A program made the translations under genes and the position numbers. The notes below the pieces were generated by a model. That model worked only from the letters and a program-made list of their open reading frames with translations, ran no database searches and had not been told where the DNA came from. DNA of 64,000 nucleotides from Actinoplanes sp. KI2 (GTDB lineage Bacteria; Actinomycetota; Actinomycetes; Mycobacteriales; Micromonosporaceae): assembly GCF_025630775.1 (NCBI RefSeq), contig NZ_JAOSZE010000024.1:99866-163865 (forward strand), written 5' to 3'. This document shows positions 8,046 to 14,330 of this stretch, piece by piece; position 1 is the stretch's first letter, and the number at the start of each line of letters is the position of its first letter.

Positions 8046-8723
8046 GTGGAGCCACAAACGTATTGGTCAGGCGTCCGAGATCGTGTCATCGCGATGGAAC
8101 AGGCCCAGCAGCGCGCCTGGGGCCGACCTCCATTGCGGTATCGCCTCTTCGAGCCGGTCCTGACCGCCGAGGAGGTCGCCGAAGTCGAAGCCCAGTGCGG
8201 CGTGACGCTCCCGGAGGACTACCGCACCTTCCTGATGGAGGTCGAGGCCGGTGGCCCCGGACCGGCACTGGAGTTGACCACGCTGAAGCGGATCGACGGC
8301 ACGTGGGGCTGGGTCTGGGATCACGACGAGAAGAACCCGTGGCTGCTGGACGCCGGCGGGCCGTTCGTGGAGACCGACGGCTGGGCAGATCAGCAGTTGG
8401 CGACTCTCCGAACTGCCGGCCACGAGCCCGCCCGCCGTGACGACGAGCACGACTACTTCGACGACTACGTCGCCGTGTTCGGCGACCAGGGCGAGGAAGC
8501 CTGGCATCGGGAGCGCGGTCGGGGCGCGATCCACATCAGCGACAACGGCTGCGGAATGACCGGCTGGCTCGTCATCGTCGGCCCGCACCGGGGGGAAGTG
8601 CGCGACCGTGACTGCGCCCTGAACCCCCCGTTCGATCCCTACCTCGACGCGAACGGCAACCGCCACACCTTCGGCACCTGGTATCTGCAGTGGCTGGAAA
8701 AGCACGAAGCCGAGTACAGCTGA
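8046..8723 (+). CDS. SMI1/KNR4 (SUKH) family protein
   Basis: A 225-residue SUKH-fold protein. LTAEEVAEVEAQCGVTLPED followed by YRTFLMEV is the classic family opening; GWLVIVGPHRGEVRDRD and a FGTWYLQWLEKH ending complete the fold. SUKH proteins are often immunity proteins against polymorphic or contact toxins. Here no toxin gene is visible nearby, so an orphan immunity or housekeeping role is possible. The open frame extends upstream, but GTG 8046 with GAGAGG in front fits the family N-terminus. Confidence 0.8.
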   Translation: MEPQTYWSGVRDRVIAMEQAQQRAWGRPPLRYRLFEPVLTAEEVAEVEAQCGVTLPEDYRTFLMEVEAGGPGPALELTTLKRIDGTWGWVWDHDEKNPWLLDAGGPFVETDGWADQQLATLRTAGHEPARRDDEHDYFDDYVAVFGDQGEEAWHRERGRGAIHISDNGCGMTGWLVIVGPHRGEVRDRDCALNPPFDPYLDANGNRHTFGTWYLQWLEKHEAEYS

Positions 8724-8813
8724 TCGACGAGCCGCGCCGGCGCGTGCCCACGGTCGCCGAGTCCGCCCGTCGGCGGTGCTGTTTGCGCCGGCGGGCGGGG
8801 TCTGGCTGATCAG

Positions 8814-8894
8814 CGGAGGCGGACGGGAATCGAACCCGCCTGACAGAGATGCCGGGTCACAACAGTTTTGAAGACCGGGATCCGCACCGCTTCC
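8814..8894 (-). tRNA. Degenerate tRNA-Sec (UCA) or attachment-site remnant
   Basis: The 3' part is well formed: anticodon loop CTTCAAA with anticodon UCA, a variable arm closed by TGAC/GTCA, a T-arm with GTTCGATTC, and acceptor strand CCGCCTCC followed by G. The 5' part is poor. GGAAGCGG pairs with the acceptor strand at 7 of 8 positions, but there is no room for a D-arm, and the anticodon stem has a mismatch. An alternative 5' end near 8914 (GGAG) pairs for only 4 bp. CCA is not encoded. Either a decayed selC gene or a partial tRNA left by integration. No selA, selB or selD is in view. Confidence 0.5.
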
Positions 8895-9370
8895 TAGCTG
8901 CGCAAACACTCTCCGGTGGGGCCAGGTTGCCGCCGATTTGCCGTCGGGCGCCCGCGCGGCGGCTGCTACGCGTGCCGGCCGGCGGCATGCGAGTGACCGA
9001 CCGTCAGACCGGCGACAACCGGGACCGCAACCAAGGTCAACCCAGCTTGGGGCATTGGGTTCCGCCTTATTTTCCCAGGTCAAGGCCAGTTGGTCGCCCA
9101 CTCTGACGGAGTCTGAGCGAACCCGGCGGAGGCTTCCGAACCCCACTTTCGCCCTCGCCCCGCCCCCAGCGGCCGAGGCTCCCGCTAGCTAGGCTGTCCT
9201 GCTGGTGCAGAAACCCCGGGGCCGACGCACAGCGATGAGCGCATCGACTTCGTCATGCATGCCACAGGCGATCCCCGGCGGGAGATCAACCTCGCGCAGC
9301 TCCCGGTTAGCTCTGTAGGTCGAAGACGACCCGGCCGCGCGATCGGAGACGAACGATCGGAGACGAAGAG
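8895..9370. other. Gene-poor stretch beside the tRNA-Sec remnant
   Basis: No convincing complete gene. A plus-strand frame open from 9189 to 9374 (IDFVMHATGDPRREINLAQL) overlaps the next gene by GTGA but has no good start, so it may be the end of a truncated gene. At 9345-9370 the motif GATCGGAGACGAA is tandemly repeated twice, and the second copy carries the Shine-Dalgarno of the zinc-ribbon gene. Confidence 0.4.
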
Positions 9371-9595
9371 GTGAGTTTCGCGCAGGAGCTCCTGCATCGC
9401 GACCACGAGATTGACTGCCCCGAGTGCGAGTACCCCATCTGGGTGCTGTGGTCGGAGATCGTTGCCCAGACCACGATCCGGTGTCCGTGCTGCCGACGTC
9501 GCGTCCGGCTGGTCGACGCCACTGGCAGCGTCCAGAACCTCGGTGCCAACATCGACGCGCAGCTCGACCAGATCTTCGGAGGCTTGTCCCAGTGA
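9371..9595 (+). CDS. Zinc-ribbon protein, 74 aa, coupled to a nuclease-fold gene
   Basis: Two CxxC knuckles, CPEC near residue 17 and CPCC near residue 38, are spaced as in a zinc ribbon; RCPCCRRRVRLV is basic and could touch nucleic acid. The GTG start has GGAGA upstream. The stop shares GTGA with the start of the next gene, so translation is coupled. It may be a targeting or partner subunit for that putative nuclease; this is inference. Confidence 0.65.
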   Translation: MSFAQELLHRDHEIDCPECEYPIWVLWSEIVAQTTIRCPCCRRRVRLVDATGSVQNLGANIDAQLDQIFGGLSQ

Positions 9596-10587
9596 GATAC
9601 CAGCAGGATCTTCAGGTGAAGCTGCGCCAGCGGTTGCGCAGGCTCATGACCGCCGGCTTCGGCGCGGCGTCACACGAGGTGCGCCTGGCCGTCGATTGGA
9701 TCGAGAGCCAGCCGGCACTGCGCACCATCCTCGCCGAGGCTGCCCTGGCCGAGCCCAACCTCGACTTCGAGGCGTTCCACCAGAGCTTCGCCAACTTGCG
9801 TGGCCACCTCACCTGGCCCAGCCGGACGGAGGAGGGACGGGCCACCCTCGTCTGGGACCTGATGAAGCGCCACGCCGCCGCCGACAGGGCCGGCTCGGGC
9901 GAGGCACTCACCATGCACTACGCGCACGGCACCGGCTTCAGCGTAAACAACCTGTCCGCGATGTGGCAGACGTTCCCCGAGCAGGTGATCCAGCCGCTGA
10001 TCGACTTCCTCGAAGAACGCGTCGGTGACGAAAGCAGCGTGCTGTTCGTGCTGGAGCGGTACGTGCGCACCATCGAGTGGTTCGACCGCGACAAGCTCTA
10101 CGCCGACTTCGAGGCGGACAGGGCCAACGGGGAGGAGGTCTACAACCTCAACCTGCAGCGGTCCCTGTTCCAGGAGGGCGGGTACATCACGCACGCCAAG
10201 GCCCGCTCCGCATCCGGGGAGGCCGACCTGATCGGCGGGCTGGACACCGACGACCCCCTGGTCTGCGAGGGCAAGCTGTTCGACAGCCGCGGCAAGTCCT
10301 ACCTCGCCCGCGGCTTCCACCAGGTCATCAAGTACGCCCACGACTACAACCAGAGCGTCGCCTACCTGGTGGTGTTCAACCTGACCGACCGGCTGCTGCA
10401 GTTCCCCACCGACGGGCCCGCCGGAGCCTGGCCGCCCTACATTGAGATGGCCGGCGTCCGCGTCTACTTCATCGGTATCCGGGCACTCCCGCCAGCTGCG
10501 ACGGCGAGCAAGGCCGGCAAGGCCACTACCGTCACGCTTACCCGGGACGACCTGGCCAACCCCGATCCTGCTCTGCCGGGCGCGTAG
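9592..10587 (+). CDS. Putative PD-(D/E)XK nuclease-fold protein
   Basis: A 331-residue protein of unrecognised family. The centre reads SGEADLIGG, then 9 residues, then VCEGKLFD. An Asp followed about 14 residues later by a hydrophobic strand and E-x-K is the catalytic signature of restriction-like endonucleases. KSYLARGFHQVIKYAHDY and SVAYLVVFNL would supply the following helix and strand. The N-terminal 180 residues are helical and unrecognised. GTG 9592 overlaps the zinc-ribbon stop. With its partner and the nearby tRNA remnant it looks like an accessory, possibly defence-related, two-gene unit. Confidence 0.65.
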   Translation: MRYQQDLQVKLRQRLRRLMTAGFGAASHEVRLAVDWIESQPALRTILAEAALAEPNLDFEAFHQSFANLRGHLTWPSRTEEGRATLVWDLMKRHAAADRAGSGEALTMHYAHGTGFSVNNLSAMWQTFPEQVIQPLIDFLEERVGDESSVLFVLERYVRTIEWFDRDKLYADFEADRANGEEVYNLNLQRSLFQEGGYITHAKARSASGEADLIGGLDTDDPLVCEGKLFDSRGKSYLARGFHQVIKYAHDYNQSVAYLVVFNLTDRLLQFPTDGPAGAWPPYIEMAGVRVYFIGIRALPPAATASKAGKATTVTLTRDDLANPDPALPGA

Positions 10588-10738
10588 CGGGGGCGCCCAT
10601 CGTCGACCCGCCACCAGCACCGAGACGGCGGTCGCCGCAGTCCGGCGTATATCGGCGCCTCGACGGTAAGACGCTGGCGGGAACCGGCTCACTCCGGTGT
10701 CAACAACGTCATGACCTAATACAGCTTGGGCCCGCCCT

Positions 10739-11319
10739 TCAGCGATCCGGCGGCTTCGTGGCGTGGGACTTGTCCATCTCGCGCCATTCGCCAGGCCCAG
10801 CGGCCTCCATGAGTCTCGCGACCATGGCCCTGGCTTCCTCCTCGGTGTCGAACTCTCCCGGCGTGGGCTGCTGCTTGCAACGGGCTAACGCTTGCCCGAC
10901 CGTCTCGATCCGCCGTAGAGGTGGACTCGGTGGTCAACGTCGTAGTCCGGCTCGCGGGAGATGAACCCGTCCGATTTCACCTCGCCATTGGCTACAAGAA
11001 TCAGCCAGTCCTCGTAGTACCAGCTCGGATTACACGCACAGGTGGTGACGGTGAACCGGAAGTTCGCCCGGTATCGGCCCACCTGACCTGGCTCGAGCGC
11101 GAAAAGACGGCCGGGGCCGCTCAGCCGCGGGTAGGCGGCCCAGCCCGGCAACCGGTCGACGACCAGGACCGAGCCCTCCGCCGACAACCACAGGTCGAGG
11201 TCACGAGCTCGATCCGGGCCGCCAGTGACCATGTCGTCGTGACGCGCATACCGGGCTGCCTCATCAGCGAGCACCTCATGGATGACCACACCATCGGTCG
11301 GAGTCGCCGTCGGCAGCAT
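10739..11319 (-). pseudogene. Unknown gene broken by a -1 frameshift
   Basis: From ATG 11319 a coding-like frame runs (VVIHEVLADEAARYARHDD, then RFTVTTCACNPSWYYEDW) to DVDHRVHLYGG near 10915, then stops quickly. Losing one base lets the reading continue RIETVGQALARCKQQ, then FDTEEEARAMVARLM, to a stop at 10739. The second part has no start codon of its own, which supports a frameshift or a sequencing error in one gene. No family recognised. Confidence 0.5.
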
Positions 11320-11424
11320 CGCCGGCCGACATAGGCCTCGGCGGGCGTCCGCGTGCGGCGCTCCGCGTGCGGCCGCACTCCACCGCACCCGTACCCGTTG
11401 GATGGTGATCACGACTCACCCTGA

Positions 11425-11467
11425 CCGAGAGACCGCAGCATGGCCAGCCATTTTCCGGTCTGCCGCC
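11425..11467 (-). repeat. 43-bp dispersed repeat, copy 2 (inverted)
   Basis: Reverse-complement match to 1388-1430 with two differences. Like copy 1 it is intergenic, between two minus-strand genes. Confidence 0.8.
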
Positions 11468-11493
11468 GGCGCACGATACGTTTCCATCCGCGG

Positions 11494-11886
11494 TCAGTCG
11501 TCGAACTCGAACCCGCGGCTGCGGGCAAGCTCCATCACCTGCCGCAGGCGCGCTTCGTCAGCCGCGATCGCGCGGAGCCGGGTGGCCAGGTCGTCGAGCA
11601 CGGCTCGATCGCTGCTGTGGGCGAGAAACGCATCTGCTCCCGAATCGGTCCAGAAACGGCCATCAAGCGCGGGAGCCTCGGCATCGGCAAGCGGCGGCGA
11701 CCCGTTTCCTGCTCGCCCATGCCTACGACGTCGGATTTGGGCATTGATGCCATGGAGGCGGGAGTTGCGCTTCGCGAGACTGCGGAAGGGATTTCGTCCC
11801 GGGTCCGCCAGTCGGTTGGCTCTTGGCAATGGAACATCAAGGCTCGACCGTGAGAGGCGGCAACATCCGGCGGCATTTCGTCTCAC
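11494..11886 (-). CDS. Small hypothetical protein, start uncertain
   Basis: Only the last 57 residues look coding: FWTDSGADAFLAHSSDRAVL, then LRAIAADEARLRQVMELARS, then RGFEFDD. This helical pattern ending in a G-F-x-F motif is vaguely like Nif11-type leaders, but the resemblance is weak. No good start codon precedes that part; the farther upstream region is Arg-rich and may not be coding. Possibly a truncated gene. Confidence 0.3.
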   Translation of the reverse strand: MRRNAAGCCRLSRSSLDVPLPRANRLADPGRNPFRSLAKRNSRLHGINAQIRRRRHGRAGNGSPPLADAEAPALDGRFWTDSGADAFLAHSSDRAVLDDLATRLRAIAADEARLRQVMELARSRGFEFDD

Positions 11887-11897
11887 GGCAGGTGTTC

Positions 11898-12299
11898 ATG
11901 CCATTCCCGCGGACACTGACCAAGGGCCTGCGCGGTCCGATGAATCGGATGATGCTGCGTCTCGCCGGTCACGCTGCCTTCGCGGACCTCGAGCACATCG
12001 GGCGCCGCTCCGGGCAGGTGTACCACACCCCGGTCCGAGCGTTCCGGGTGAGAGACACAGTGGTCATCGGTCTTAACTTCGGTCGCCGCTCGGACTGGTT
12101 CAAGAACGTGACGAAAGCCGGAAGCGCTCGGGTTCGGCTCGGCCGGGAATGTCTCGATCTGGGCGTCCCGCGCGTCGTCCCGGCCGAGATCGGAACGCGA
12201 GAGATCCCGCGGCTCTTTCGCTACGGGTTACGCTATGTCGCTCGCACAAAGGAATGCGTAGTGCTACCCATCACGATGAGCCGGCCGCTCTCCGGTTGA
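11898..12299 (+). CDS. Deazaflavin (F420)-dependent nitroreductase family protein
   Basis: A 133-residue DDN-type split-barrel protein. HIGRRSGQVYHTPVRAF, VVIGLNFGRRSDWFKNV and GSARVRLGRE are the family signatures, with the cofactor phosphate-binding Arg/Ser region at GRRSG. Relatives reduce quinones or nitroimidazoles with reduced F420. Reading is open from 11823; ATG 11898 gives the usual short N-terminal arm before LTKGLRGPMNRMML. Confidence 0.8.
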   Translation: MPFPRTLTKGLRGPMNRMMLRLAGHAAFADLEHIGRRSGQVYHTPVRAFRVRDTVVIGLNFGRRSDWFKNVTKAGSARVRLGRECLDLGVPRVVPAEIGTREIPRLFRYGLRYVARTKECVVLPITMSRPLSG

Positions 12300-12371
12300 C
12301 CGCACCGCCCCTGGCACGCACCGGCTCGTGTTGCGGATAGCGGATTGTGCAGAGACACGAGACGATGGGTC

Positions 12372-13109
12372 ATGGCACCGCTCGAGTGCGTTGCACAGCA
12401 GATCGGTGACCGGGTGCTGGTGCGGTTGTCCGGGGAGCTGACTTTGGCCGGCGCTCCGCAGGTGCGGGCGGCGCTGGTGAAGGCGCTGGCGCAGCGGCCG
12501 GAAGCGGTGATCGCCGACCTGACCGGCCTGCGGGTACGCGAGCCGCACGTGCTGACGGTGTTCTCGGCGATGGCCCGGCAGGCCGCGATGTGGCCCGGCA
12601 CCCCGCTGCTGGTCTGTACTCCGGACGAGCACACGGCGCGGCTGCTCACCCGGGGTATGCGGCTGCCGGTGTTCGGCTCGGTCGAGCAGGCCCTGGCGTC
12701 CCCGGCCCACCGCCGGACCATGTTGATCCACGACACGCTGCTGCCGGTCGCCGGGGCCGCGGCGGCCCGGGCGCGAGAGCTGGCCACCGAGGCCTGCGTC
12801 CGCTGGGAACTGCCGCACCTGCTCAGCCCGGCCCGCGTGATCGCGAGTGAGCTGGCCACCAACGCGGCAGTGCATGCCGGCACCCTGGCCGCGATCCGGT
12901 TCTCGGTCGGCCGCCGCTTCCTGCTGATCAGCGTACGCGACGGATCCACCGCCCCACCGCGCCTCGATCCGCGACCACCGCGGAATCCCCAGGCCGGGTG
13001 GGGCCTGATGCTGGTAGACGCGACCGCGCACCGATGGGGCTGCCACCCGCGCGAGGACGGCAAGGTGGTCTGGGCCAGCCTCAGGCTCCGGGACCCACTT
13101 ACCGCCTGA
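12372..13109 (+). CDS. STAS-HATPase fusion regulatory protein
   Basis: Residues 1-95 form a STAS-type domain (RVLVRLSGELTLAGAPQVR, then VIADLTGLRV). Residues 110-245 form a GHKL ATPase of the SpoIIAB/RsbW type, with N-box ASELATNAAVHA, G1 VRDGS and G2 GWGLMLVDATAHRWG. Separate STAS antagonists and RsbW-like kinases form partner switches controlling stress sigma factors; here both are in one chain. The STAS loop lacks an obvious phosphorylatable DS pair (it reads REPHVLTVF), so it may be a docking domain. ATG 12372 chosen. Confidence 0.8.
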   Translation: MAPLECVAQQIGDRVLVRLSGELTLAGAPQVRAALVKALAQRPEAVIADLTGLRVREPHVLTVFSAMARQAAMWPGTPLLVCTPDEHTARLLTRGMRLPVFGSVEQALASPAHRRTMLIHDTLLPVAGAAAARARELATEACVRWELPHLLSPARVIASELATNAAVHAGTLAAIRFSVGRRFLLISVRDGSTAPPRLDPRPPRNPQAGWGLMLVDATAHRWGCHPREDGKVVWASLRLRDPLTA

Positions 13110-13287
13110 CCTCCGCGGCCTGGACATGGGCTCCAGGCGGCACAGGCGGCTGCGCCGCCCGCCACGACGATCGCGCATGCCTAGGGCTCTTCGGCCCTGG
13201 CGCACTGCCCGACTCTGTGGGCATGGTGACCAGGGCCACGTCGCGGTGGTCCCCTTGGAGTCGTTCGGTATAGCTGGGCAGGCAGCC

Positions 13288-13578
13288 ATGAGACGTGATC
13301 AGTTGCCGTTCCTGCCGTCCGATCCTGACCATTCCGGGCACCAGACCAGCACGCGCGAGCAAACGGTCACCGTGTTGGGTGACTTCGACACCGCCCTGGC
13401 CGAGATCACGGTGCACGGTCGCTGGAACCCCGGACCGAAGACCACCGTCGCTGCCGTTCCGTGCACCTGCTTGGCCAGCCGGCCCGCGGGCATCATCGTC
13501 GACCTGCACGATCTCACCGACCCGGCCGGCACCGCGCCGCCACACCGAAAGCCCCGCTCACCCGAGCGGCATGGCTGA
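13288..13578 (+). CDS. Truncated STAS-like protein
   Basis: A 96-residue product with TVTVLGDFDTALAEITVHGR and AGIIVDLHDLTDPAGT, a STAS-like strand-helix-strand half. After DPAGT the frame becomes Arg/Pro-rich and stops, whereas another frame continues APLTRAAWLTT, more like the expected second half. A frameshift or truncation is likely. No known partner; upstream is a 180-bp gap holding only a GC-rich hairpin near 13170-13190. Confidence 0.4.
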   Translation: MRRDQLPFLPSDPDHSGHQTSTREQTVTVLGDFDTALAEITVHGRWNPGPKTTVAAVPCTCLASRPAGIIVDLHDLTDPAGTAPPHRKPRSPERHG

Positions 13579-13602
13579 CCACCCGAACCGAGCCGGTGCC
13601 GG

Positions 13603-14007
13603 ATGACCGCCGACGAACACACCAGACACCAGCGCGGACAGCAGGCCCGTGATCGCGCCGAACAGGCCCGTCACCGCATCGCCGAACTCGCCGCACGCCG
13701 CGCCCAACTCGCCGCACAGATCACCAGACGCAGCGGATCAACCCCCCAGCAGGTCCGCGCCGCGCAGGACAGCCTCGCCCGGGCACAGCAGGCCGCAGCC
13801 CTCGCCGCCGACCTCGTGGCGACAGCCCACATCGCCGCGGCCGAAGCCCATGAACACGCCGCCGCCCTGCACGAACGCCTCGCCGAAGCCGGCGCCGGCG
13901 ACACCGGCGAACAGCTGCGCCGGGCCGCCGCACACCGCCACGCCGCACACGAAGACCAGCTGGCCGCCACCACCCCGCCCTGCCCCGTGCCAATCACCCA
14001 TGGTTGA
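13603..14007 (+). CDS. Ala-rich coiled-coil hypothetical protein
   Basis: A 134-residue protein, almost entirely Ala/Arg/Glu/His heptad-like sequence (ARDRAEQARHRIAELAARRA, then AEAHEHAAALHERLAEAG), predicted to be one long helical hairpin. Function unknown. The ATG overlaps the stop of a frame running out of the truncated STAS gene, suggesting they were once an operon. Confidence 0.55.
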   Translation: MTADEHTRHQRGQQARDRAEQARHRIAELAARRAQLAAQITRRSGSTPQQVRAAQDSLARAQQAAALAADLVATAHIAAAEAHEHAAALHERLAEAGAGDTGEQLRRAAAHRHAAHEDQLAATTPPCPVPITHG

Positions 14008-14143
14008 GAAGCCCGTCATCGAGATCTTCCCGGCCGGCGCCTACGGCGAAACGAGTGCAGCGCCGGTCGCGGCGTTCGGGGGCCGGACCAACTTTGCCCA
14101 CGATGGAACCCGGGCCGCCCGGCAATCCACAGAACCCGAGTAG
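14000..14143 (+). CDS. Very small hypothetical, 47 aa
   Basis: ATG 14000 lies within the last codons of the coiled-coil gene. The product opens MVEKPVIEIFPAGAYGETSA and then loses any pattern. It may be the start of a truncated gene. Little support beyond position and codon use. Confidence 0.2.
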   Translation: MVEKPVIEIFPAGAYGETSAAPVAAFGGRTNFAHDGTRAARQSTEPE

Positions 14144-14265
14144 TCGCCTGACCAGGATGCCGGGGTCACAAGGGTGCCTCGCATCGCCGGGCGGACGCCC
14201 GGCGCAGCCTGCAATCCATTGACTCCGATGAAACATGCTTGTAACTTCTTTCACATCTGTCATCC

Positions 14266-14279
14266 CTTTGCAAAGCGCT
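14266..14279. promoter_or_regulatory. Possible LacI/MalR-type operator before isoamylase
   Basis: The palindrome CTTTGCAAAG runs straight into GCGCT, resembling the TTGCAAAGCGCT half of MalR/LacI-family sites known before amylase genes. It lies 52 bp before the start codon. Low complexity makes chance possible. Confidence 0.35.
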
Positions 14280-14330
14280 CCACCTCGACCGATCTGCGAA
14301 TACCTCCCTCCTCGTAGTCGGGAGTCCGCC

